Positions 34,161-46,500 of a DNA stretch of 64,000 nt are shown here, piece by piece (position 1 is the stretch's first letter; each line of letters starts with the position of its first letter). The position numbers were made by a program, and so were the translations under genes. A model generated the notes under the pieces. That model was given only the letters and a program-made list of their open reading frames with translations. It searched no databases and was not told the DNA's origin. The stretch is taken from positions 3,224,001 through 3,288,000 of the forward strand of contig NC_089450.1 in assembly GCF_026210795.1 (NCBI RefSeq), given 5' to 3'. Source of the stretch: Rhizophagus irregularis. Its lineage: Eukaryota; Glomeromycota; Glomeromycetes; Glomerales; Glomeraceae.

Positions 34161-34639
34161 TGGAAAATGTAATGCTTCATTTAAAGTTATTAAATAATTT
34201 GCAAAATACAATTTATTGCATTTATTTGTTTTTTATAATAAAATATAACTTATTATTAATAAAAGTTGAGGCTTGTTGAAGTACCAATAAATGGATATCA
34301 TTCTTATTAAAAGATTCAACCCATATACCAAGAGAAGCATATCATTACACCACCTTCGCCATGTTTTTATTGTTAGAATTAGGCAATCCACATTGTGACT
34401 TTCTATAGGAGTTGCTATACATGAATTTTTTTTATCAATTTGAATGGGTTTCTAAATGGGCTTTTTAGAACTGATTTTCCTATTATTCACCATAAATTAA
34501 TAGAAATAAACTATTTTTTATGAAAAAACAATTAAAACCATAGTATAAAAATTTGTAATTGTTGAATCACTGAATATTAACTGAAATAACTTCAAATAAA
34601 ATAATTCCTCAATAAATTTTTGGTCATTTATTATGTTTT

Positions 34640-34905
34640 TTCTCCACAAGGCCTCTTTCCAGCATAATTGCTGAATAAGCTTCAATCACTTTCTTTAATA
34701 CAGCTAGCTGTTAATTGCTTATCTTAGATGAGGATAAATAGTTCTGTGATAAAGAATGAGTCTGCAAATTCTGCATTTAGCTCATTGTAGTAGGCAATGC
34801 ATTCTGGTGTAGGCTGTCTTAATATGATTAACCAAATCATCCCAGTTTTTTTCATTGATCTGTTTATCTGTTGAACGGACAGCAAATACAGGTGAAAAAT
34901 TGAGT
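34640..34905 (-). pseudogene. coding relic interrupted by the hAT element
   Basis: Minus-strand translation on both sides of the hAT insertion is in one frame when one copy of the 8-bp duplication is kept: QLFQLVPLQNDQED from 37312-37370, then ISLNFSPVFAVRSTDKQ and NEKNWDDLVNHIKTAY on this side. Stops follow, then LAVLKKVIEAYSAIMLERG. Family unknown, possibly a retroelement. Confidence 0.35.
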
Positions 34906-34913
34906 GATATATC

Positions 34914-37311
34914 TAGGGTTGGTAAAATAACCGTTAGTTATGAATTTGGTTAATTAACCGGTTAATTAACGGTTAGTTAACGGTTAATTAACCCATAAAT
35001 AACCTGTATATATAATTTTAAGGAAGTTAAAATAAATTTATAATTTATTAAATATTATAAAATTTTAATATATTTTATTTATTCTTCATCATCTAAATTA
35101 ATAACATTTGCTTCAAATCCAAATATACTATCATTATCAGAACTATTATTATTATCATCTTCTTTATTTTCATTATCAGAACTATTATTACTATCTTCTT
35201 CATTTTCATTAAAATTACTAATCTGTTTCTTTTTTTGTATTTTTACAAGTCTATTACACATTCGAAGATTTCCATAAATATAAACTAATTTTTTAACACG
35301 TTCATTTTTCAATCTATTTCGAATTTTATTATGAATAAAACCAAAAGTAGAAAAATTTCTTTCTGCAGCTGCAGAAGATGTAGGAATTGAGAGAATTTTA
35401 ATAGCCAGTTGTTGAAGTTTACTAGTTGGCCATGATTGCCACCATAAAGATGAATTAAGAATATTAGCAGATTTCCAAATAATTTCATTATCATAAGGTG
35501 AATTTTTATTACGAAAATTTACCAATTCAGCAAATAATTCTACTGCTTCTTCCTGATTAAATCTTTTATTTACAAATGTTGTAAATTCTACATAACCAAT
35601 AGATTCAACTTCATCATTTTTACTTTTTTCCAAAAATTGTGGATCTAACATATAAGCTGTTATCATAATAGGATGATAAGTATATTCCCATCGCTTTGCA
35701 ATAAGTTCTTGAAGTTTATCAGAAAAATTACAATCTATTTGATTAATTTGATTCATTACTTCTTTGAAATATGAATAAACATTTGAAAGAATTGAAATAT
35801 CTGATTCAAATAACTTTAATGCTGAAACCATTGGTTCCATAATTTTTGTTATTATATCTAAATCTTCCCAAAACTCATCTGATAAAATATGAGCTCTTAA
35901 AGTTAAATCCATATTTTGACGAATTCTTATATCCATTAAAGCCTGTTCAAGTGCTGTTCTTGAATTTTGAAGTGATTGAAAACAAGCAAGATGTGTTCCC
36001 CATCTTGTAAGTGCTGGTAAAACCAATGCAATTTCTTTAGAATAATTTTCTTTTTGAATACGTTTCAATTTAGCTGTTGCCTGTACATGTGCCTTAAAAT
36101 AATTGACCAACTTTTTTGCATTTTCAACAACAGATTTAATTTGATCAATCTTTAAAATATCACTAATTAAAAGATTCATTACATGAGAATTACATCCTAA
36201 ACAAACAATACTTGGATAACTATCTTCAATAATTCGCCAAGCTGCTTTCATTACACTAGCTGTATCTGTAATAACTGCTGAAAATTTATTAATACCAACA
36301 ATTTCCATTTGTTTAATAATTTCATCTGCAACCCATTTAGCTGTATGAAATTCTTCACCAGAATAAATAGCATCAAAGAATAATGGTTTTGGAGTACAAA
36401 TAACAAAATTTTGAACTGATTCTCGATTAATATTAGACCAACCATCTGAAACCATTGTAAGAGATTTAGCTTGTAAAATTTGTTCATTACATTCAGCTTT
36501 AACTTCATCAAAAACATCATCAAGTAATTCATCAGCAAGTTTTCTTCGATTAGGTAATTTGAATGCTGGACGTAATTGTTGAAAAAACTGAATAACATAA
36601 TTATTTTCAAGAAAAGAAAAAGGAACTCCAGCAGCAAATAATGCTTGAGCTAGTAAAATTTCAAGAGTATCTTGTTCTTCTTCACTCATACGATCAACAA
36701 AATTCTCAATTGTTGTATTTTTTAAATGCTTTTTTGATGTTTTTACTGTAGGAATAAAAGTAGAAGTAGTAGCATCAGAAGTTTCTAATAGTTCAGGAAT
36801 TTGTTGTTTCTTTGTTTTTGCACTTTCTGGAGCTCTAGGACAACTATCATTAAGATGAACTTGCATTCTTTTAGCTGTACCTTGTTCAAAAACTTTAGAA
36901 CAATAATTACAACGTACAGAAGGATGTGTTTTTTTCTTAGACCTACTACTTTCTTCATTACTTTCTGCTTCAGTAATTATTGTCCAATGTTTCCAAACAG
37001 TTCCCTTTTTTTTTACCATGATAATGAACAATAAATTTGCAAAAAAAAAGTGTTTTTTTAAAAAAAATTTATCTTAAAAAAAAGATCATGCAATATGTAG
37101 ATCATAGATTTAATCAATATTTATATTAATTAATATTTAATTGTGTAACAAAATAATGGATTATCATTTAATCACATGATTTAAATTCTGCATTTTGATT
37201 GGCTAATTATAAATAACGGTTAATTAACCATTTTAAATCAATCATAACTAACAAAATTAACGGTTAATTAACCATGGTTAATTAACCGTGGTTAATTAAC
37301 CCCCATCCCTA
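34914..37311 (-). mobile_element. complete hAT DNA transposon
   Basis: 2,398 bp. Termini start TAGGGTTGGTAAAATAACC on the left and TAGGGATGGGGGTTAATTAA on the right. GATATATC is perfectly duplicated at 34906-34913 and 37312-37319, the 8 bp expected of hAT insertion; because GATATATC is palindromic, a check at an empty site would help. Subterminal DNA on both sides is full of GGTTAATTAACC copies, likely transposase-binding repeats. The single transposase ORF is intact. Confidence 0.85.
35079..37019 (-). CDS. hAT transposase with BED zinc finger
   Basis: A 646-residue intronless ORF from ATG (MVKKKGTVWKHW). Residues ~10-60 form a BED-type finger (CNYCSKVFEQ, then H and C in VHLNDSC). A DUF659/RNase H-like catalytic core follows: VSDGWSN with the first Asp, ITDTASVM with the second Asp, then CLGCNSHVMNLL, the C-x2-H feature of hAT enzymes. 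A helical insertion domain leads to the C-terminal dimerisation region LWWQSWP...SIPTSSAAAERNFSTFG, carrying the catalytic Glu in AERNFS. The tail is Asn/Asp/Glu-rich. Length and motif order are typical of functional hAT transposases and no stop or frameshift is visible, so the element may still be active. It occupies most of the transposon at 34914-37311. Confidence 0.9.
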   Translation of the reverse strand: MVKKKGTVWKHWTIITEAESNEESSRSKKKTHPSVRCNYCSKVFEQGTAKRMQVHLNDSCPRAPESAKTKKQQIPELLETSDATTSTFIPTVKTSKKHLKNTTIENFVDRMSEEEQDTLEILLAQALFAAGVPFSFLENNYVIQFFQQLRPAFKLPNRRKLADELLDDVFDEVKAECNEQILQAKSLTMVSDGWSNINRESVQNFVICTPKPLFFDAIYSGEEFHTAKWVADEIIKQMEIVGINKFSAVITDTASVMKAAWRIIEDSYPSIVCLGCNSHVMNLLISDILKIDQIKSVVENAKKLVNYFKAHVQATAKLKRIQKENYSKEIALVLPALTRWGTHLACFQSLQNSRTALEQALMDIRIRQNMDLTLRAHILSDEFWEDLDIITKIMEPMVSALKLFESDISILSNVYSYFKEVMNQINQIDCNFSDKLQELIAKRWEYTYHPIMITAYMLDPQFLEKSKNDEVESIGYVEFTTFVNKRFNQEEAVELFAELVNFRNKNSPYDNEIIWKSANILNSSLWWQSWPTSKLQQLAIKILSIPTSSAAAERNFSTFGFIHNKIRNRLKNERVKKLVYIYGNLRMCNRLVKIQKKKQISNFNENEEDSNNSSDNENKEDDNNNSSDNDSIFGFEANVINLDDEE

Positions 37312-37844
37312 GATATATCTTCCTGATCATTTTGAAGTGGAACAAGCTGGAAAAGTTGGCAACTATATATATAAGATAATTGTAGAATAATAGAACTTTT
37401 AAAATTTGAATTGTAGAATAACTCAAAAATCTTACTTATTAAAGCTTATAATTTGAAAAATCAGTAAAATTCAGTTTGTAATTACTAATATAAATAGTAA
37501 AGGAAATAAGGGTTTTAATAAATGAGAGTTATTATTTTTAAAACTTTTTTATACCCTCATTTCTCACAAATCTACATAAAGAAACTAATGTTTTAATTTT
37601 TATTAATTTAAGTTTAATAATATATTCATTATTAAAACATTAAAAATAATACAATTCTTTGATAGCTTCTTGAATTTTTTCATACCATTATGAATGGTAT
37701 CAGTTGATGGAATATTAGCTTCAAACTTTATCATTCTTTAAAACAATATATTTTGAACTACAGTAAAAGGTTGAATATCACCAATATTATTATGAGTAAA
37801 TTCCTGTATAAAGTACTATAATGTCAATCATCCATATATCATTT

Positions 37845-37975
37845 TTTTTCAGCATTCTCAGCAGAATAAGAAGATAATGGTGACCATGCCTCTCCTTGAT
37901 CTATCCCATCTTGTGCATGATATTCTTCCATCATTTCATTATTTACTATTACTACTTTGTTAAGTTTGATAAAAG
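37845..37975 (-). pseudogene. non-LTR reverse transcriptase relic
   Basis: Minus-strand translation gives EEYHAQDGIDQGEAWSPL, resembling the G-x-x-Q-G-x-x-x-S-P-L block of LINE reverse transcriptases, followed by stops and a YMDD string. Very short and broken. Confidence 0.45.
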
Positions 37976-39291
37976 AAATCTGAGAAAAACTATTAGATGT
38001 GGGGAAAAAGAAAAAAATAATTTATTTCCCTTAGAATGAGAGAGGCAATCATAAAGTTTCTGGACCTCATAAATTTTAAGTATATACTTTGCTTGTTTTT
38101 ATTAATTTGCAGAACTTCTATTAATCTATATCCATTGTGATTTGATTTTTCTGTTTTAAAAGTAAATTAGTTATAAATTGAATAAAATTTTTTTGACATT
38201 TTTTGACATTTTGAAATATGCCATTGCTTTTTATAAATTGATGATATCAAATTTTTTATAAACAATATTGGTTGTTTTATTAACAATATCAAGTTTTTGA
38301 TTTACTTGAAATTGGCAAACTTTTCATATTCCACCAGAAGTTCTTTGAAAATAATAAGTTATTTGTATATCTTTTTTAAAAGGAGATAAGCATTGCCAAG
38401 ATCCTGTGATAAGATCAAAAGATCATGAAACTCATTTAGAAAATGTTAAATAGGTCAAGTTTCTCTATGATTTCAATATATAGACTTTGTAAGATAGTTA
38501 GAAAGTTGCAATAAGACTTTTTTGATATCTATAATCATTAGATATTATGCTTATTAATCTTGCAAGTATTTTAAATAAAATATTAAAATAATATTTAGAG
38601 AATTTGTCCCTTCTTTTATAGATAGCATATGCTTTTTCTTTTCCATATTTAAATACTGATTATTTCGAAAGAAATATAGGATATTTAAAATGTAAATAAA
38701 TCTTGTTTAAAATATATAAATTAAAATAATTATAAATATGAAAAAATTTCACAATTATAATTATATTAAATTGAATATATTGTTTAAAATTAAATTAGAA
38801 TAATATTCTATCAAATATTATAGAAATTAAATGTATTCAATTGTATGTATAATTGGAAATCAGAAAGTCATATATAATCAAAAAAATCTATACTATTATA
38901 AAATGCAGTATTATAGGCAATAAAGGTCTTGATTTAATGTTAATATCCTTAACTTTCATTTCTAATGTCTGATTATTTCTTACTAATTAATAAAAAATAG
39001 GGAGTAAAGGAGATTAAATAAGCTTATTTGCTTAAATGCTTTTTTAATTTCAAGATAATAAATATATAAATTTTTAAATATTAAGTATTTTAGAAACATT
39101 GCACTCATAATCAGTATATTAAATTTCTACTATGGTAGATTGCACTACTATAGTTTATAACTATTATCTGCATTGAATTTGAATACTATTTATGCTAAAT
39201 AATAAAGATAACAATATACTTTATATCACAATGCTGCCATTCGAATCTATATCACCAGTCTTCTAAAATTTATAATATCATGCAATTGTAT
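37976..39291. other. A+T-rich region, likely decayed retroelement DNA
   Basis: No readable gene. Confidence 0.35.
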
Positions 39292-39456
39292 TCACTGATG
39301 GAATTTTTGCATTAGGATGTAATAAACAAATACTTGTCCACTCTCTAAATTCTGTATAGTATGCTCAAGGTTTTCTTCTGCCTTTTTTGGCTTGTGCATC
39401 GACTCCTTACTATTAGTGCTATTTTGTCCCATGTCATGATCTGCAGTCGACGCCAT
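39292..39456 (-). CDS. hypothetical 54-residue ORF
   Basis: Starts ATGGCGTCGACTGCAG in a slightly more G+C-rich context. It encodes a hydrophilic, Lys/Glu-containing N-terminus (STADHDMGQNSTNSKES, then a predicted helix with KPKKAEENLEHTIQNLE) and stops at TGA. It could be the first exon of a decayed gene or LINE ORF. No domain recognised. Confidence 0.25.
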   Translation of the reverse strand: MASTADHDMGQNSTNSKESMHKPKKAEENLEHTIQNLESGQVFVYYILMQKFHQ

Positions 39457-41449
39457 AGTAATTGATTGGTTTTATTTTTATCCATTTTCTATTAATGAAT
39501 TTCGGCAGTAATTTATGAAATAGTTTGTGGAAGAAAGAGTTGTTTTTTTAATTATTAATTATTATTTAGTAGTGTTATTTTTTCTTTTATTAATTAGTTG
39601 AGTTTTAAAAAAGAATTTTAAAATTCAGTTACTATTTTTTAGAAGGACAAACACCAACTGCATGATTATTTCTTATTTTTGTTCTTTTATTACTAATTTT
39701 TGTCTCTTACATCCTCTCTTTGGTGACAATACCTTTGATGGATAAGTCAATATATAATAAACAGGCAGCTTGTGTCACCCTAAAAGGAAATCAATTTTTC
39801 AAAATTTTCAAATCCCAAAAATTTTTTTGCATTATTAGGTAAGAAAGGGTAATTATTGACGAGAATTCTTGCAAGAAATAATTATTTAAGTAGGGATTTT
39901 GGATACTGAGTAACTTTCAAAGATATTTGAAAGATTAATAGATTATGTGAGTGGTGTCTGTTATAAATAGTTATTAGTGTATAATTACATTACTGTACTG
40001 TCTGTGTTCCATGTTCAAATTACATATATAAAATTATTATTATATTAGAGTAGTATGTTATAAATATTTATAAATAATAATATTTTATAAATGATTTAAT
40101 ATTAGATGCTTGAATAAAATGAAGCCTTAATTTGTTAATACATTGAGAAAAAAAATAAATAAATAAAAGAGGAAAAGGAAAAAAAGGAAAAAAGGGGTAA
40201 AAAAATTTCAGATCAATGAATACACTGGCTATTTATAATTCTTTTTCTTATTATACCATAATCTACATATTTTTGTGTAATTTTGCACAGCACACACAAA
40301 TATACTCAACCACAAACTCAACCACCACAGCCACACTGACACAATATGTTAACAAAGAAATTATCAAAAGTATCATTTCTTTAAAATAAATTTAATATAT
40401 ACTTAATGAAGGATAAGGGGAAACGAATATAATCTTACATTTTGCTAAAAATTTTTATTATAAAACATATTAGATATAGATGGAGAACAAGATTTAGTAA
40501 ACCAAATGTAATACATGTTCAACAACATGATAGTGATAAACCATATCTTGATTCTATTATTTAATCCACAAATGATTAACTGATGCAAGATATTATGAAT
40601 TTTATGCATTAAACAAAGGTTATGAAAAGACAGCAATATTAATTGATACACCAGATTGATCAAGAAACGGAACCTTTGATGGATACTTGACAAAATGAGA
40701 ATCTTGTGTCTTCATATTTTCTACAAACGTTATAACTTGCATATTTAACAATTAATGTATAAAAATAAATAACTTCTTTGATCTTTGACTATAACCTTTG
40801 ATTATAACTTATTGATGGATTGCAAATTTAAATGATTTCATAATTTCCGATGTCATTGTTTGTAATACCAAAAATCACCTGATAGACTATCACTTGACTA
40901 AATTAATTACACTTGCGAAACAAGTGCAAAATAAATAATAATTCCAAACGAAGGGGTGGTCCTATCTTGATGAGAATTCTTGATGTGATGGAAGCTAGAG
41001 ATCTACGCGTATAGACTGTTCAATTAAGCATTACGGTGCTCAATACATGTTATTTGTAATAGACTTTAATTACCACTCTTTTGAAATAAAATAAATGCAA
41101 AAGAATACATTTCGCCAACAAAAAACTCATTTCTGACCCATATAGTAATTTTTAAAACGAAAATAAAGTATTTTTAAGGCTCAATAAATATTATTTATAA
41201 AATTATTTATATTTTATTAATTCTCATTTATCCTCCAAATGTGCACAATTAAGGAACTTTTACACTGATTGTAAACACATTACTATCAATTTTTATATGA
41301 AAAAAACATTTGGAAGTTATTGTATAAAGTATCCCATAACAAATATTATCAATATTATTAAAGAACATATCTATTACATTTTGTCTTAAAAGAAGTATTT
41401 ATCAAATTATTGCATAGTAAACCAAATAAAACTTTTTAATGTTCGTACC
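39457..41449. other. A+T-rich intergenic region
   Basis: No gene. Two similar stretches containing ACCTTTGATGGATA (about 39731 and 40671) suggest remains of one repeat family. Confidence 0.35.
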
Positions 41450-42720
41450 AATTTTTGAATGAGAGATTTACAGATGTAAAAGAAATAAATAAAGGTGGAC
41501 TTGCTAAGGTATATTCTGCAACATGGATTGATGGTAGATCAAAGTATCATAAAATAATGATAAAAGTTGGCAGAAAATGAATCAATAAAAGTTGCTTTGA
41601 AAGATTAAATGGTTCACAAAATATATTAGTTATATAGTAAGTTTCTTTATCTTGATATATTTATAACTTTATTTATTACATTTTTATTGTCTAATATTGA
41701 GGATCATCAAAATTATTTTTGTTTAAAAATTAATGTAGCTTAAATACATTGAGAAGTATCTAAGTTTGGAAGATTAATTATATATTAACTAAAAACCCAG
41801 AAGTTATGTGATGACTATACAATTTGCTGAGGAAGAAAATTTGAGAAGCATTCTTTCAAATAATTTCAAGAATATTTTATTGGAAAATAAAATTAATTCA
41901 TGATATAACATGTAAAGATTACATAAATCAGATATTTTCATAAGTATTTTCATAGTGGAAATATCTTACAAATTTATGCTGTTTTATCTTTCATTTTAGA
42001 CTTTAGATTATCTGGACTGGCAAATATCAGTAATGTTTTGGAGACCAGAATTCTCAAGGATCCTTCATAGATGGAAAGAATCTTTAAAGATCCTTAAATT
42101 GGTTATAGAATCCTCTAAGGATCCTTAAAAATTTATGAATCCTTAAGAATTTATAAAATTTTTTATCAAGAATTTTTAGAGGTGGAAATGATTCCTTAAG
42201 GATCCTTATAAATTTAATTAACAAGAATCTTTGAGAATCTTAATTCCCAAAACATTACTGATGATGATAAAGTATTTTGATATATTACATCAGAAGTCTG
42301 ATATCTATAGTTTTAGTGTAATTATAGCTGAATTGTACTCTGGAAAACCACCTTTAAGTTTAGCATAAGCCATATGTAATGGGCTCAAACCAGAATTTGG
42401 GAAAGGAACTCTGAATTTGTAAGAAATTGGCTTATAAATGTATAAGTACTAATTCAAATGAAAAACAAACAGCTAATGAATTATGCAATATATTTACTTT
42501 TTGTTATAAGTTTATTAGAAGCTGTAAAAATGAAATAGAAGAATCTGGTTATAAAGGAATAGAATTAAAGCAGCATTTAAAGAAGCAGATAAAGAAAAAT
42601 AAAGAAAATACCCAATATCTCAACTTCTAGTAGATCATTTACATTTAGTAATTTATTACTAAACCTAGTAATTCATCCATTATTACTTCATAATATTAAT
42701 GAAGAAAATAATAAAGGTAT
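41450..42720 (+). pseudogene. TKL-type protein kinase, dead copy
   Basis: Ordered kinase pieces in several frames: F-T-D-V-K-E-I-N-K-G-G with VYSATWIDG (glycine loop region), QFAEEENLRSILSNNFKNI (hinge and helix D), DIFISIFIVEI where HKDFHSGNIL is expected, a DFRLSGL that replaces DFGLSG, then IIAELYSGKPP and AYKCISTNSNE with ANELCNIF (C-lobe). The end (SRSFTFSNLL-like) matches the C-terminal tail I associate with Rhizophagus kinases. Multiple stops, shifts and a MITE at 42028-42260 inactivate it. It is on the strand opposite to the kinase gene at 43553-47511. Confidence 0.65.
42028..42260. mobile_element. MITE with AAGGATCCTT iterons, in the dead kinase
   Basis: Inverted ends CAGTAATGTTTTGG at both sides, with repeated GGATCCTTAA motifs between them. 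It sits immediately after the DFG-equivalent codons of the kinase relic. No clear target duplication. Confidence 0.6.
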
Positions 42721-42873
42721 TTATTATTTAAAAAATTTAAATTTTTTAAATGTTCACTAACTTTTTATTGCTATAATAATAAATCATACATTTAAAAATT
42801 CCAACAAATTATTTATTTATATGTTTAATAATAACAAAAATAGTGATAAGTATTAATTGAATATTTTATTTTA

Positions 42874-43162
42874 CCCTATAAAAATAAATGTCCAGAAATT
42901 GTCCAGAAAATTTGTCTAAAGAATTATACACTTATTTCTGGATGCTTATTTTTGTTCAGAATTTGTTTAGAAATATTTTCATAAAATTTATTACAAAAAG
43001 TTAATCATCATTACTACTGTTCTTAATAATAATAACCTAAAGTTTTATTATAAAAATATAACAATATTTTATATTGGACAAATTCGGGACAAATCATAGA
43101 TAAAATCCAGATATGTCAAAAATTTTAAGTATCAAATTTTTTCTGGACATTTATTTTTGTAG
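42874..43162. mobile_element. decayed relative of the fold-back element at 15458
   Basis: Left end CCCTATAAAAATAAATGTCC, with TGTCCAGAA iterons in both arms and a right arm GGACATTTATTTTTGTAG whose terminal bases have changed. No target duplication is left. Confidence 0.6.
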
Positions 43163-43552
43163 AATTGCATTGTAGAAATGTATGGCAAAATTTTGATAAT
43201 TAAAGTTATATAAAAAGATTTATTTAAATTACAAACTAAGAAACTTATAAAATATTACTACTACTCTAGCCTTAATGTTTAAATAACTCTAAGTAAAATA
43301 AAAATAAAGGGAATATAAATAAAAAAAAGAATTATTTAAATTACAAATTAAGAAACTTGTAAATATTTTACTATTCTAGTCTTAGTGTTTAAATAAATCT
43401 AAAAATAAAATAAAAAATAACTTCTGCTGAATAATCATATCAAATATCACTTAAAAAAATACTATAAATCTTTTAATAATAATATCTAAATGATTAATAA
43501 ATAAAAATTAATCCATATAAATAATTTGCAAAATTAGTGTTTCATTACATAC

Positions 43553-46500
43553 CTAATTACCCATATTTATAATTGTACAATCATCCAAATCTTCAGTTAT
43601 ATCAGTAGAGGAATAGCTTATGTGATAAGTTTGTGAATCTTCACTTTCAAGAATTTCATTCAATTCTTTACTAGTAAAGTCAAGTAAGCGACTTGTATAG
43701 CATGTTTGTGGATGAAATTTAGTAGCAAGATTGTTATGCTTAATTGGTGCATTTATAAATTCCATAAGATTGCATTTTAATTCATTAATATTTTCAATTT
43801 TATAAGGAGAATGAACCCATCCATAAAAAATATCGCACACTTCTTCAGATGATGGCCTTTTTAATGGATCTTCATTCCAACACTTATTCATTAAATCTAT
43901 ATAGCATTGTGGAGTATTTTCAATAATTTCAGGACGTTCACCTTTACAAATTGTTAAACTAAGTTGAATATCATGGGCTCTATTATTAAATGGTGGTACT
44001 CCAGACGTAAATTCCCACATAATCATAGAAAAACTATATATATCACTAGCTGGTGTATAAGATTTGCCTCTTAAAACTTCAGGTGCCATAAATGGTATAA
44101 CACCATAAATATCATATTTTTTCAAAAATGATTTTGCAGGTTGACATAATCCTAAATCACTAATATAAACTTCATCTACTTTATACTCTACTTTATTATT
44201 ATTATTATTATTATGATTATTATGATTTAAAATATTGCCATCATGAAAATCACAATGAATAAGATTTTGTTTATGTATATCCTCAAGTCCATTAATAATT
44301 TCATATAACATATATAATTTTTGATACCAAGTATTTTTAATTATTCTTGTTAAGTTTCTTCTTAAATTACCTTCATTTGCATAATCCATTACTGCCATAT
44401 ATTTCAAAATATTTGGATCTTTTGTAAATCCATAAAAATTAATAATATTACTTGAACCTGAACAACTTTTATGATAATTCCACTATAAAAAAATAATAAT
44501 ACATTAGTATAAATAAATTATAACTTATTATAATTTAATTTAAATAATAAATAATATATTATCATACTTCATTTAAAAATTCATTTAAATTTTCATTTAA
44601 ATTATTACAACATTTAAGAACTACTTCACAATCTTTATAAATAGCTTTGTATATAGTACCAAATCCTCCTCTATCAAGATATTCAACATTTTTAAATTTA
44701 TAATAAGGAATCCATACTAAACTTTTTTCCAAAATAAAATTATTCAAAACTGTATTTTCACTTTCTCCAAATCTATAAATTTAAATAATTAAAATTATAT
44801 TGAAGTTTATATTAAAAACTAACTCGTATTAAAATTAGTAACACTTACTCTAAAATTTAAATAGAAATTTAATATAATATATGTTTTAGTATATATAATA
44901 ATAACCTATATTTACAACTTACCATCTAAAGAAGCAGAATTTTAAATGAAAGAATTCAATTAACAAAATTTATATAAAATATATAAAAATAGAAATACAA
45001 ATAACTTACACCCTATATTATTAAATAATTTTTTAAATAAAGAATTTGGTTAGTTTAAATTATATGTAAATACGTAATAGTAGGATTAGATAATAACTTA
45101 CACCCTACTTTATTAAATAATTTTTTATTTAGTTAGTTTAAATTATATGTAAATAAGTAATAGTAGAATTAAATAAATAACTTACGCTCTATATTATTAA
45201 ATAATTTTTTAAATAAAGAATTTAGTTAATTAAATTATATGTAAATAAGTAATAGTAGAATTAAATAAATAACTTACGCTCTATATTATTAAATAATTTT
45301 TTAAATAAAGAATTTAGTTGGTAGTTAAATTATATGTAAATAAGTAATAGTAGGATTAAATAAATAACTTACGTTCTAAATTATTAAATATAGAAATTGG
45401 TTAGTTTAAATTATATGTAAATATTATATTATAAGTAATAATAAATAACTTATAACTTACGATCTATTAAATAAAGAAATTAGTTAGTTTAAATTATATG
45501 TAAATATTATAACAATAAGTAATAATAGAATTAAATAAATAACTTATAACTTACCATCTAAATAAAATTACAAAATGATTTTTTAAATGAAGAATCTACT
45601 AGTTAGTTTAAATTATATATGAATATTATATGAATAAGTAATAGTAGAATTAAATAAATAACTTACGCCCTATATTATTAATAATTTTTTAAATAAAGAA
45701 TTTAGTTAGTTTATATTATATGTAAATATTATAATAATAAGTAATAATAGAATTAATAAATAACTTATGACTTACTAACTAAATAAAATTTTTTAAATAA
45801 AGAATTTAGTTAATTTAAATTATATGTAAATATTTTATGAATAAGTAATAGTAGAATTAAATAAATAACTTACGCCCTATATTATTAATAATTTTTTAAA
45901 TAAAGAATTTAGTTAGTTTAAAATTATATGTAAATATTATATAAATACAATAGCATTACTTACGTACTAAAATATTTGAATAATTTTTTAAATAAAGAAT
46001 TTAGTTAATTAAATTATATGTAAAGATTATATAAATATAATAAAATTAAATAAATAACTTATAACCTACATGCTAAAAAGAAATTACAAAATAATTTTTT
46101 AAATAAAGAATTTAGATAGTTTAAATTATATGTAAATATTATACAAATAAGTAATAATAGAATTAAATAAATAAACTTACCCGCTATATTATTAAATAAT
46201 TTTTTAAATAAAGATTTAGTTAGTTTAAATTATATGTAAATATTATAATAATAGAATTAAATAAATAACTTATGACTTACTAACTAAATAAAATTTTTTA
46301 AATAAAGAATTTAGTTAGTTTAAATTATATGTAAATATTATATAAATAAGTAATAATAGAATTAAATAAATAATTTACTCTCTATATTATTAAATAATTT
46401 TTTAAATAAAGATTTAGTTAGTTTAAATTATATGTAAATATTATATAAATTAGTAATAATAGAATTAAATAAATAACTTATAACTTACGATCTATTAAAT

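Noticed and set aside
36251-36637. 128-codon Leu-rich ORF on the minus strand
   Set aside because: Same-strand shadow frame of the hAT transposase.
37020-37031. Four extra N-terminal residues of the hAT transposase
   Set aside because: The upstream codon is TTG; the first ATG is at 37017-37019.
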